A model generated the notes under the pieces. That model worked only from the letters and a program-made list of their open reading frames with translations, did not search any database and was not told the DNA's origin. The position numbers and the translations under genes are program-made. Positions 47,901-59,300 of a stretch of 64,000 nucleotides of DNA are shown piece by piece (position 1 is the stretch's first letter; each line of letters opens with the position of its first letter). Origin of the DNA: Pachyseris speciosa (taxonomy: Eukaryota > Cnidaria > Anthozoa > Scleractinia > Pachyseridae); contig JAEMWC010000007.1 of the NCBI GenBank assembly GCA_016490735.1, positions 549,501 through 613,500 of the forward strand, in the 5' to 3' direction.

Positions 47901-48617
47901 GAGTATGATTACAACTTTCAAACTTCAAACCAGTCACCTCCATTGATCCCTCATTTCTACCCCTATTGCTTAATAACAGAAAATAAGATTTTAGAAACAG
48001 GATTGATACAGAAAGTGCTTATGAAAAGCACGCGAACCACATTTATATAGTCATACTTGTACTTGATCTCATACTCGTAGTCAAATCTAAAGGTCCCTAT
48101 TGTTATTATTACAGCTGCTCGTTGCAATTTTCCCATAATGCAATTCATGACTCAGTCAATGTACATTTGAATAATCAAGAATGGTAGAACATTTACTTTG
48201 CTTGTGGATGAAGCTGTCACATAAAACAAGAAAAGGACAGCATTCAATCACACATACCTGTAGCTTTCAGGAAAATATTATGTTACTAAGTTGCAATCAT
48301 GTAAAAAACAACATTTATTTAACTTATAATTTCCATTTCAAAACTTCAGTTCTCAAATAGTTTAAAACAAGGGGACGTGATTTTTAACAATTCTTGAGTT
48401 CCTGTACACTTTCAGTTCGGAAATAAAACAATTATTTGTATATTGCTTGATCACAAATTGCAGAGGTCTTCTATGTCAAGGCCAAATAATCAATACTTCA
48501 TTCCCCTTTCTCCAAAATTCCTCCTATTTATCTTAGTTTTGTTGTCAAGGCCAATAACCCAGAAAAATAATAATGATTAAAGACGTTTCAGGTACAAAGG
48601 AGGGTCCAAGGCACCAA
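44943..48617. other. long gene-free region
   Basis: No convincing gene. 46290-46960 holds three degenerate copies of a roughly 254-315-bp unit rich in GCAAATATGGTAAAT-type words, starting near 46290, 46544 and 46858. Poly-A/T tracts are at 45318-45330, 45709-45729 and 45849-45860. The open frames at 46803-47242 lie in these repeats and look accidental. Confidence 0.45.
46290..46960. repeat. degenerate tandem repeat of about 254-315 bp
   Basis: Each copy opens with CTACAC...GAAAARACGGATTTACA or a variant, continues TTTGMTTYGCTTTGRTCATATTTG, and closes TTTGCRRTACATTTACA...GTAAATA. The units are spaced 254 and about 314 bp. The sequence is dominated by the words AGCAAAT and ATTTGC. Confidence 0.55.
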
Positions 48618-51600
48618 TTATGACAGTGAAAAGGGGCTGGCATCATCAGGAGCAAGGCGGCTCGAGATTATGCCTGTATGACGCCTTTCTACTAACATAT
48701 TAGTGCCTTTTGCACTCCTTCTGCGTGTTGACTTTCGGTCAAGGCTGTGCATGACCTGAGTGAGTGCAGGACTGCACCATTGAAGTGTGCTTACACCAAA
48801 AACTTTCTGTTTTGGTGTCTCCATATCTGAGCTATCATAGCCATTCTCATTTTCCTCGCCCTCATCAGACTCTGACATGGAGTGTTCTGATGACATGTAA
48901 TCTACTTTCATGAACTGCCTGTATTGTTCCTTTTCTTCTGCCGCTAAGGAAGTAGAGAGATTTAGGGCTTTCTCTCTCTGGTTCTTTTTCTGTTTAAAAA
49001 AATGAAACAAAATTAGCTTTAATTACACTAATAATGAAAGTCACAAATAGTAAGGTTAGGGTTGAAAATGTGCATATTTCGAAAAACTGTGCTCTCTGTC
49101 TTGAGAACCACCCTTGGCTACATACTCAAGACCTTGAGCACAGTTTTTCCCAATGCAGACCTCCCAGCCAGTGAATAACATAAATATGGTATATGTAATT
49201 TATTGTAAACATACTTTTATAATTAATTTTGTAAACACAAACCAATGCATTTCATATAAACATACAGAGCTGAATGAATAGTCCCTTATCACGCACTGCC
49301 ATATTGGATTATTTGGTGCACCAAAGTGAGGTTGGACGGGCATAAAGTTCTTGGGGAAGGGTTGCATTACAATATTTTGAGTGGAGATACACACAATCAT
49401 GACCCACAGTCATTGCTGTAGGATGCTGTAATAACGACAAACGAAACAGAAGTGGCGAGAATTTGTCGTTTTTCAACTTTCCTTCAAAACTCTCACAGAG
49501 ATCGCAGTGGATTGCCATGATAAAGTGAGATGAAGGGCCGCTTTTTGGAGTTAGTTAGTCAAGTCGTGACCAGCGAGTAAACTTGTCAAAGGCATGTTTG
49601 ACTTTTTCTTTCGATTTAAGACTCAGCTAGCACATGAAGTATTTACTCAATACATTTCCAGAGCAACTGCAGTCGACAGTCTCCCTACATCCTAGATCAA
49701 CAAAGGCTTTACTCTTCTACACTCCGCTCACAGTTCAAGCCAAAGCGATAATAAAATTATAATCGGGCTTCCAAGCTTAAAACCAGATGTTGTGCCATTG
49801 CAGTTTGCATAGACTAAGGACAGTAAAAACCGCCCACGAGATAAATTTGATCTAGGAAACGAGTTTGAAACAACAAATTACAAGGCTGACAACATGGGAA
49901 AATCACATTGAATACAGATAGCCAAATCCGAGTCAATGAAAACAAATAAATCAGTGCCATGAATGTTTGACAGCTTGGACCAAAAGCAGCAAAAAATCTA
50001 AAGTAAGCTTAAAGAACACTGGTAGATTCGAATAATTAACGGTAGTTGCTCTGGATAGGTATTGAGTAAATATTTCATGAATAAAACATGGTAGCTGAGT
50101 CTTAAATCGAAGTAAAAAGTCGACCATTAGTATAAACATGTGCGTTTGACAACATGACTCTACACACTCATCCCAAAAAGCAGCCCTTCATCTCGCTTTA
50201 TCGTAGTAATCCACTGCGATCTCTGTGAGGGATTTGAGGGAAAGCTGAAAAACGACAAATTCTCGCCACTTTCGTTTCGTTTGTCATTATTACAGCATAA
50301 TACAGCAATGATCGTGGGTCATGATTGCGTGTATCTCCACTCAAAACATTGTAAAGCAACCCTTCCCCAAGTACTTTATGCCAATCCAAACTTGCTTTGG
50401 TGCACCACACAATCCAAGATGGCGGTGCATAAGGGAGTATAGCATCTCACGCTTCTTGAGCTTAACAGACTTTTGCCTGGATTCATAACTTAATAGTGGA
50501 CCATGATTTGTATTGGTAATTGCATTACTAGGTTCCACAGAAATTACCTTATTGGTTCTACCTGCCAGAGCACTTGCAGGTGCTGGGTCTAGATAAAAGT
50601 ATTGCTATAGTGTTTGACAATACAAATACGCAAAACAGCTTGAATTTTGTATTATTTACCGTATTCAGACGGCTCCGGACTCGCTGCTGTTTCAAGACAT
50701 CCTGAGCTGCATTTCTTGACTTGTTTACTTGTTGTCGCCACTTTGTACGGAAATGGGCACGCGTAGCAGCTAATATAAACATAAACAACTCAGTTTAGTT
50801 GAAACATAGTAAAGAGTAATTTGCTTATTTTGATGTTTACATTTTAATAACATACCTGTATAATCTAAAAGCTGCATAAATTATGAGTGCTTGCAATAAA
50901 CTATTTAGAACCAAAATTGGGAGGGGAAGGTTTGAGGGTGCAGCTCATTATCCTCTTACTGGTAACTGATTATGATAATTAACCTCAACAAAGGAAATAA
51001 AAATTAAACTGGTTTGATTTAAAAAAATAACCAGAAAACAGTTGATATATTATTTTACATATTTTGTGAAAAAGAAGGGAAAAGGAGGATGTGCTGTACC
51101 TTTTATTGTGCCAACTGGTGTTTCATGGTCCGTACTTTGAACTCCAGCTAAAATCTGCTGATTCACATTCTTGTTTTCAGGTCCATTGAAGCTAGAAGAT
51201 AAAATAATTATATCTGTTTAAGCATGGTTTAAAATTCCAGCTGCAACTACTTCCCTTGCGGCTGTGCAGGAGAAGAAAGGTGCAGTGTTCAAGATACAAC
51301 TTCTGCTGTGTTCCATATAAGATTTACATTCATGAATAATTGGGGTTTAAGAAGACAAAGGAAAATCGTTTTGACCTGAATTTCATCTTGGCCTACAACA
51401 TAATTTATAGCAAATCAATTTCTCATGATAATTATAATATATTACTAAATATGATTTCTTTAAAATGTCACTTTTGTCATACTGTGACACTGATTAACAT
51501 GTCTACAGAACAATATTATTTGTTCTGTATGTTTTTGCACTTGTATTTCCATTGCATGGAGTTCAACTTCTAAAAATAAAATAAAAAATTAATTTGTACT

Positions 51601-54568
51601 GTTTCCAGTAAAAAACAGTTTTTCAAAATAGCAAAAATTACTTCCCACAAAATACAGGCTATCACAGGACACAGTGCACAGTATGAATTCCAGCTGAACT
51701 TCTTTAGATGTTGCTGAACCTACAGCAGGGCAGGAAAAATATTGAAAAGCACTTGCCCAGTTGGCCAGTAAAATTTCAGTTTTCACTTGCCCCTACTTAA
51801 CTGAATATTACTTGTCCAATCAGAACTTAACACTCCTTATCAACTACAGTAGTTTATGTATCTTTCACCGAGTTAATCACAGGAGAGATCATTATTTTTG
51901 TTATAGTCTGTCACTGATTATAGACATTACCTAGTTCATGAACTGTCACTTTCCCTTTTCCTTGTATTCTAACCTTTTGTATCAGCTGTTCCGCTTTCTG
52001 TTTCTTTGAAAGTATGCTTGGTTTTTAAATTAATCCATACTGTCAACTCATTGCTTTGTCATCTTGCAGTCTTAGGTTTAAAAATAGTTTCTGACTGGAA
52101 AGTTATTTATCAAGCCAACAATTTCATACAGATCTATTGAGGCTAATTTCACTTGCCCACTGGACCACTGACACTGCTATTTTCACTTGCTAAAGAGCAA
52201 ATTTTAGTTACTCAGGCAATTGGCCCTAGGTTTTTTCCTACCCTACGCAGCCTAATGTTTTGTTTTAGAAGGCTGGGAATTATTGCATATAAATACGGTG
52301 CTGTTGCTCCTAAGCACGTACAGACACCACCCATTTTTATTTTCAAATATTAAGTTCCTATAAAAGGTGATTGTGACAAAAATCTCATTATAGGTTGTAT
52401 TTCCGTGGAGTGTTATTATGGTGGGTAGACCCTCACAGCATTAACTTCGGTTAATTAACACAAAATCATTTCAGAAATGTACATTTAAAAATCAATTAGA
52501 ACTTTGTACAGTGTTCCAGATAAGAGGGGATCTCACGTCAAAAAGTCTACAAGGTTAGCTGCATGACCCAGCATATTGATACAAAATTTATAATGGTTTG
52601 GTGGGAGTGGTGGGAATTTGACCTGTTGGAATTCCTTGTTGACACCCTGCCTTAAATTCTTATCATGAACCCTGTTGTATCTGCTCATTGTAAACTAACT
52701 TATTTACAATTAAGTGAAATCAATGCTTGCATTGTATATACATACTTTTTTGAAAAGTCCCACTGGACCTGCCTGCCATCATCCGCAACAAGGCTTTTGT
52801 ACACTTCCCGAACATTGGCCTATGGAATCTAAAATACACACATGTATATGTTATATAAACACCAATGAAATACCAGCTGAGCTTTCCCGTGAAAATATGA
52901 TATATTCACATGTGAAAACGACATGTTATCTTTACATGTGAAATAGATCACCGTTGCTATAGTTAGATAATAAATGGTGCCTTTCACAGCAAAAATAATA
53001 AAGTGAAATAGTTGGGTATTTCATTGGTGTTTATATAATAAATAGAACATTACATGGCTGCTTGCAGATACTAAAATTCTCTTCTTGTTTTGAAAAAATG
53101 TTTTATCCTGCGCACACTCATGAAATGTTTTACGACACTCAAAGAGAAATGCGGCCAGGTAATATCTTCTGTTAAAATAATTATATATCACAAGTATAAG
53201 ACCACTGACTGGGCATAAAGCCATCCTGTTTTATTTCTCCATTCAGCATTGTCCACCCGACACAAAGTTTTAGCATTTCCGAAAGAAAATAAAAAGAACA
53301 ACTTAGTTAAACCATATTTCACTAATAATGCTGGTATGTCACATAGGAGTTTCGGTGATTGGTCCTCTTATTTTACAATAGAGCGCTTTTCAATTGAGTG
53401 TCGTAAAACCAAAACCAAAGCAATTACTCTGACCAATCACAACAGAAGTAAGCAGTGCAATGAGCCAATCAGAATACGAAGCAATTACATATAGCCGGCG
53501 TAAAGCGCGGGAAAATACACACGTGCAAATCACGATTGGTTTTGGTTTTGCTTCTCATTGGTTGAGAAAGTGGCGCGAGTTTTCCTGGCCAATCACAGAG
53601 CGAAGCAATGCAAAACCAAAGCAAAACCATAATTACTTTCAACACTCAATTGAAAACCGCTCTAACATCAATCAACGTTCTTGTTGTTTCCAGGCTCCAC
53701 AGCAATGATGCTGGGGTACCATGCCTCCTACATGTATTCTAAGACTTCTTGTATGTGTGTTTTTTTTTTGTTTTTAATCCGACCGACCAACCAACCCAAC
53801 ATCAGGAAACACATGTGATGTTAAACGAAAAAAAGGATGGGGGATGACGTATTGTGGACCTATAAATTGGAATGTGGGGCAAAAAAGTTAACTTAATTAA
53901 ATCTGCTTTTTAATTTTTTGTTTTGTTTTGTTTTTCGAGTTTTTGATCCCGGAACTTGTGTCAGGCCCTGGAACTTGTAAACGATAAGCTTAAGTTAAAG
54001 GATTTTTCCAAATACTTTTACTTACCGTAAGCGCCCTGGGCAAGCGCTTGGACGCTTTCTTTTCCCGCTCTTTTTGGCATTCCTCCTCGAAAGCCAAAAT
54101 CCTCTGTTCGAGGCGCTCATTGAATTGTTCTTGTCTTTCGAAAAACGTATTCAATTGCTGCAGAATTCCAGCTTGTAAACTCTCACCGGCTCCATCATTT
54201 GGCCTTTCATTTCTATCGGCTGATTGCAACAACGGATTGAGGACACGATTAACTCTCTCACTGTCGTTTTCCCCTCTAGATCTCGAAGGCACTATCGGTG
54301 TATATGTTCTTGAGATTCTCGGCGTGGCTGATGTTAAGGACACTGAAGGTTCCTCGTCAGAGATGTCATTGGGATTTCTGATGTCTGAATTCGTCGGCAT
54401 TCTTGTTCTCCTCGCTGTGACTGGCATTCTGTTTGCGCTAGAACAGGATGGCGGCGTTCGGGATCGCGTAGCTCGAGGCGTACTGGTCGGATTACCGCTG
54501 GAATCCCTCAAGTTAAGCGTTTCATTCAATCTTCGTCTGCTCGCTTGGTCTGGGGTTTTTCTTGCCAT
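48618..54568 (-). CDS. unknown protein, 5 exons, 396 aa (C14orf93-like?)
   Basis: I infer minus-strand exons 54026-54568, 52746-52819, 51100-51191, 50660-50769 and 48618-48989, all with GT-AG borders and matching phases (1191 nt, no internal stop). The first ATG (54568) follows an in-frame stop-free stretch that has no earlier ATG. Residues 1-110 are basic, Ser/Thr/Pro-rich and disordered-looking. About 120-170 is charged and helical (QQLNTFFERQEQFNERLEQR). About 182-275 is the likely folded part: ANVREVYKSLVADDGRQVQW, FNGPENKNVNQQIL, RAHFRTKWRQQVNKSRN. The tail is acidic (SMSESDEGEENENGYDSSD) with a short conserved-looking end. The pattern of the folded part reminds me of C14orf93-type proteins, but this is from memory and unproven. 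Its start is 241 bp from a divergent transposase-like gene. Confidence 0.65.
49081..49151. repeat. hairpin with 25-bp arms in the last intron
   Basis: GAAAAACTGTGCTC...CTTGAG (49081-49105) pairs with CTCAAGACCTTGAGCACAGT and TTTTCC (49126-49151) around a 19-bp loop. Probably a tiny MITE. Confidence 0.6.
49279..50440. mobile_element. large fold-back element in the last intron
   Basis: Arms of about 400 bp are inverted copies of each other. The left starts TCCCTTATCACGCACTGCCA (49279). The right ends near 50440 in the complement of TCCCTTATGCACCGCCATCT. Segments such as TTGGTGCACCAAAG, the CAATCATGACCCACAGTCAT region and ATTTAAGACTCAGCTA all have partners in order. TA occurs at both edges. It is non-coding; the apparent small proteins on the arms are mirror images of the same repeat. 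Confidence 0.7.
51718..52250. mobile_element. MITE-like unit with diverged inverted ends in an intron
   Basis: 51718-51797 (AGGGCAGGAAAAATATTGAA..., CACTTGCCCAGTTGGCCAGT) is a diverged complement of 52147-52250 (CACTTGCCCACTGGACC..., TTTTTTCCTACCCTACGCAG). The interior is non-coding. Confidence 0.4.
52851..53038. mobile_element. MITE with 24-bp perfect inverted ends
   Basis: TTATATAAACACCAATGAAA, TACC at 52851-52874 is the exact complement of 53015-53038. The 188-bp unit has no coding capacity. It lies in the first intron of the minus-strand gene. Confidence 0.75.
53379..53664. mobile_element. MITE with TAGAGCG-TTTTCAATTGAG ends
   Basis: The left end TAGAGCGCTTTTCAATTGAG (53379 on) matches the complement of the right end (CTCAATTGAAAACCGCTCTA, to 53664). 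Several CCAATCA/TGATTGG words occur inside. 286 bp, in the first intron of the minus-strand gene. Confidence 0.7.
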
Positions 54569-54809
54569 TCTGTAGTATCTAACAATCAAGAAAAGTGCTT
54601 TTTCTTCAGCGCAAAAGGCTCGTCTATCGGGATGAAGAACGGAAAGAAAAGGCGCTCAAAGTTTGAATGCGTAATTCAACACCCACTCTGCGGGAAGGCA
54701 TTGGCAATCATTGGTTGAAACCGTGTGACGTCGTCATCCGAGTTAACCATTAGCTGGAAATTCGGGAGAAACTGGTGACGACGAGAAGTCAACACTTCGA
54801 GAGGAGAGG
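54569..54809. promoter_or_regulatory. 241-bp region between divergent start codons
   Basis: The ATG codons of the minus-strand unknown gene (54568) and the plus-strand transposase-like gene (54810) lie back to back. A CCAATCATTGG-like stretch (54704-54716: GGCAATCATTGGT) and a GTGACGTCGTCA element (54724-54735, CRE-like) lie between them. Joint transcription from this region is inferred from spacing only. Confidence 0.4.
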
Positions 54810-57738
54810 ATGTCTTCCAAAAGAAAATTTTGCCACCATTGTAAGGAATTTATAACCTTAAGAACGTACAGGCTTCACACTGATCTATATTCGAGCAGAG
54901 CAAGCGAAGAGGTATATTCTTCGGAAGAGGAGGAAATCTCTCGTGATGATTCCGAAGATTTTAATGTTGAGCACGTGGGACTCGGCGACCTTTGCGAGAC
55001 AGGAGAGTTAATCGATGATCAAGGAAACGAAAAACCATCTTCAGGTATTAAGATATTTTTGTATTTGGTTCATGTGTATGCCAAGTTGTAATATTACCTG
55101 TTTTGGGGAGTGGATTTTTTTTGGGAAAGCCCTTTACATCCAATGCGGGTATGGGAAAGCCCCGTACATTATTGTACATTAGCCCCATACATTATAATTT
55201 TTTATGCATGCATGGTTGTAACTACCAGCTCGTTTAGTTTTTACTATTCTGGGTAGTTTTTTTTTTTGCTTTTTGCTTATTTAAGTTTGTCTTTCTTTTG
55301 CTGTAATATATCTTCAATATCTAGCAAAATAAAATGGTTGTTGTTGTTGATGCATCAATGTCGTACTAACTCTTTTCCAAAAGCGGCGAGCATGAATATC
55401 ACAAAATGTATACATAATTTTAAAATGTATGGGGCTGTACAGAAATTTTCCCTTTTTTAATTATCATTGATTGAAATTATCTATCATTCATTGTCGTCAT
55501 TTGTCCATCAATACTTTTTGTAGACTTTCACATTTTTAGGAGACAATTAAAATAAAACATAAACAAAAAAAGGGCACATGTTTAGGCTGAAAAATTATGA
55601 ATGCTAGTCTAGTTACTGCTACTGTAAGCTTGGTATCAGACATTCAGTCAAAGGGTATTATAAGCTTCCAGGATTGGTGATTAGTGGTGATACATACATG
55701 TACATGTGTAAATACCGCATAACGATTGACGTGTTCAGAGTTAGTTAAACAGTTTACCAGTTTCAGCACATGGACAACTTCAGTTTCACTACTGTCATTC
55801 AGCATTTTTTTTTATGGTCTCATCAATCAGTAGACCATTTAACTTAGAAGATTACACCAAGCTGACCACTTGTGCTGAGGTCGGACACCAGGGATAACTG
55901 AAAAACCCTTGTAGGGAGTTGCAATAAAGTATGTATGTATCCCTGGTGGCTCTTTAAGGTCCCACAGAATCATTTATATAGAGTTGTGAGACAGGACCTA
56001 CGGTTTATCGTCCTCATCCAAGAAGACTAGAAAGTCTAACCATTTGCAGATGTCATTACAAAGGCAGCTCTTTCTCCTCAATTATTTAAAGACCCTGAGT
56101 GTTGGTCTGGGGTTTAAACATGTCACCTCGGCCATTGGCTTGTGTTTACCAGTAATGCACCAAAAACAAGTTTAGTTTTCTTTTTGGAAGTAAAAACTAC
56201 AGAGACACACTCACATGTACTTTAAAATGATTAATAATTTCTATAATACTTCAGCACTTTCATGCTGCTTTGAAAGAGAACTCTCTTGATAAAAAAAGGT
56301 AGCATAATTATGGATGAATAGCTTTTTCATTGTTCACATGATAGCTCTGGTAAACATTTCGCACAATTTTTGGGCTGTTACTTTGTGTACCAGACACATA
56401 TGATGGAAATCAGCTTTGAAAGAGAATTCTCTTGATAAAAAAGGTAGCATAATTATGGATGAATAGCTTTTTCATTGTTCACATGATAGCTCTGGTAAAC
56501 ATTTCGCACAATTTTTGGGCTGTTACTTTGTGTACCAGACACATATGATGGAAATCAGCTTTGAAAGAGAATTCTCTTGATAAAAAAGGTAGCATAATTA
56601 TGGATGAATAGCTTTTTCATTGTTCACATGATAGCTCTGGTAAAGATTTTGCACAATTTTTGGGCTGTTACTTTGTGTACCAGACACATATGACGTAAAT
56701 CAGAATTTTTAACCCCATTGATAGAAAACAATGCTTTCTTTTATTTTCCATCATCTTTGTTCAGTGCACTAAGTGAGAGCCATTTTTTGTAATGTTAAGC
56801 AGATACATTTCTTGATTGTCTTTAATAGGATGAAGATAAAATACAAAAGTCAGTTTACTTTTGAATTTTAGCTTCTTATGACATCACATGAAAACCAAGA
56901 ATTGAGATAACTTTTTTCAAAGAAAATATGGTTTTCAAAAAGGATCTCATATGATTAAACAATACAAAATACACACAATTAAGAAAACTAAAATAATTAT
57001 AATTATAAAACTATTAAAATGTACAAGATATCAATTGAAATAAATTTAAATTATTTTATTTTGTCCTTTACAGGTTCTTCAGGTGCAAATATTGAAGAAC
57101 TTGAAGATGATGATGTTGTCTTAATCCATGATGTCTTCTATGATGATAATGATGCTGATAAGGCTTATCATGAGAAAATAGGACCACAGATTACTAATCA
57201 AGTTTGGGATGTAGAAGATGATGATCTTGACTCTGATTTTCCCAGTTGTCACAAGCATTCTCCCTCAGTGAATGTAAATCCATCACAAGAGATACATGAG
57301 AAGGTTAACTGCATCATCCGTTGGATTTTATTGTTCTTGTGTGTGTGGTCTTCCTTTTGCGTTATTTCAGATAATGCTCTGGAAATCCTTCTTGAATTCT
57401 TGAGAGCAGTTTTTGGATCCATGGCAACAGTTGTCCCTGTCATTGGAAGCTTTGCTGCATCATTTCCAAAATCACTGCATTTGTTAAAGAAGCAACTGGG
57501 ATTTGACCAGGATAAATTCATTAAATATGTTGTGTGTCCAAAGTGTGACACTCTTTACAACTTTGATGACTGCTTTGAATTACACAACAGGCAACGAGTT
57601 TCAAAGAATTGCACATTTGTAGAATTTCCCAATCATCGCCAGCCATTTCGTAGAACTCAGTGTGGTGAACCACTTCTACGAGAGGTCACACTAAAAAGTG
57701 GTCAGAAAAAAACTGTATCCATTCAAAGTTTTCCCTAG
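54810..57738 (+). CDS. tnp2-like transposase N-terminal portion (truncated)
   Basis: Two exons join in phase: 54810-55044 (ends GAAAAACCATCTTCAG|GT) and 57074-57738 (after TTTACAG). The N-terminus has a CHHCKEF...RLHTDLY finger-like motif and an acidic stretch. Exon 2 continues acidic, then has a hydrophobic segment (IIRWILLFLCVWSSFCVI), then the marker region FIKYVVCPKCDTLYNFDDCF, SKNCTFVEFPNHRQPFRRTQ and CGEPLLREVTLKSGQKK, as in Transposase_21 (tnp2) proteins. After SGQKK the frame reads TVSIQSFP-stop. Shifting by one base at the A-run gives LYPFKVFP, the expected continuation, so there is a frameshift, and the catalytic region downstream is absent. Probably a broken transposase. Whether it is expressed is unknown. 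Confidence 0.6.
56267..56703. repeat. three tandem copies of a 145-bp unit
   Basis: Units begin GCTTTGAAAGAGAA at 56267, 56413 and 56558 and are almost identical. They are spaced 146 and 145 bp and end around 56703. They lie in the intron of the tnp2-like gene. The high identity implies recent amplification. Confidence 0.9.
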
Positions 57739-57844
57739 ATATACTGTACCATATACTAGTAATAATAATACAATGTAATAAGACAATGGTTCCCCAGTCA
57801 CAGGACTGTGCAGCCCATAAAATTCTACCTTTGGAATTTCTTAA

Positions 57845-57978
57845 CCCTTTAACTCCCAGTAACTAATTAGTAATTCTCCTTTGTAGCTGCCATACATTTC
57901 CTCATACATTAACTACTGGACAATATATTAATACTGTAAGGAGAAGTTACATGTAAATCACTTCTGAAAGTTAAAGGG
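57845..57978. mobile_element. 134-bp MITE with TTAA duplications
   Basis: The inverted ends CCCTTTAACT (57845-57854) and AGTTAAAGGG (57969-57978) are flanked by TTAA on both sides (57841-57844 and 57979-57982). The CCC start and TTAA site are of piggyBac type. Its ends differ from the AGGGACACAG ends of the Kolobok-like element, so it is not a derivative of it. Confidence 0.8.
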
Positions 57979-58348
57979 TTAATGGACAGGGTGAACTCCT
58001 ATAACTTTTGGGAACCTTCCTTTTTACTTGAACAATATTAATAACAATTTTTAATTGTTAATGTAGTTTGCTTCTGGAATAAGTAAAGTATGTATGTACA
58101 TGTATGTATGTATGTAGGTATGTATGTTATTGGTATTTAATGGTATTCCATTTAGACCCCGTCTACTACGTCCAGAAAATTTGCTAATGATTAAAAACTT
58201 ACTACACAGTCAAAAAAATGTTAAATGGAGAAAACTAAAAAGTAAACGAACTTTTTCTACTATTCAATTCATTTTTTCTGTTTTTACATGTCTACAGTGT
58301 AATACAATACTTATTAAGAATCTAGACTATTGTATTTTGTAACAATAA

Positions 58349-59029
58349 TTAACAATTATTCACGGAAGTGGAGGTAAATGTCCACCACTTTCACTGACAC
58401 TGAGGTGAACAATTGTTTTAGTATTGACCACACAAGTTGAATAATTAGCAGACCAAACATTAATTTATGTGTGCCAATATACCGAAAAGTGGTCGGAAAT
58501 TGTAAAATCTCGCGCGCCGGCTGCTCGGAGGTGAATATTACTTGCTAATCACCTCTAAGTTAACCAATCAGGGCACGCGAAAAGCACTATTCACTGGTGT
58601 GGTATATACTACTAAGTATTAGTATATAGCACACAAGTGAATAGTGCTTTTCGTGCACTGTGATTGGTTAACTCGGAGATGATTAGCAAGTACTATCAGG
58701 TTTTAGTAAGTTTTTTTTACAAGCGGCTGCTGGAGGTAGAACAGGCGGCTATGACAACAACGGGGGTCATAAGAAATACAAAGAAATACAAACTGAATAG
58801 ATAGCATTAAGAGGCATGATAGGTGGCGGTAAACTGCTGGTAACCGGCTTTTATTGAAACCCCTGACTATTCACCTCAGAGCAGCCGGCGCGCAAGATTT
58901 CACGATTTCCGACTGCTTGTCAGTATGTTGTCACACATAAAGTAATGTTTTGATCCGCTAATTATTCCCTGCTTCGTGGCTCGTTAAATATCCACCACTA
59001 TTCACCTCCACTTCGGTGATAATTGTTAA
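58349..59029. mobile_element. long inverted-repeat element with central hairpin
   Basis: The outer arms (58349-58540 and about 58875-59029) share TTAACAATTAT...CGGAAGTGGAGGT and GCGCGCCGGCTGCTC in inverted order. A second, tighter hairpin occupies 58541-58690. Its arms of about 65 bp (CTTGCTAATCACCTC... and its complement ...GATTAGCAAG) meet at a TACTAAGTATTAGTA centre. No gene is inside. Confidence 0.7.
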
Positions 59030-59300
59030 CTATTTAACATTTGTTTTGGCGTCTCCTTAGTCTTACTAAGGGACAAGTCATAATTTTTGCTATTATACAT
59101 GAAATCCCGAACAGATGACCAAAATTTTGCTGCTCGGACGATGCAAGGGCGATGGATGCCTTATTTCTCTTGGCTCCACTGAACAACTGGATCTTTTATC
59201 ACATATGAAGTGCCTACCGCTTTGTCGTGTACCACCGCTGACCATAATGTTTATGACAGCGAATGATCTTCGCGCTCTTTCTTGCAATTAGGCGGGAATC

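Noticed and set aside
57249..57551. Minus-strand 100-codon frame
   Set aside because: It is opposite the tnp2-like exon, which has family motifs on the plus strand.
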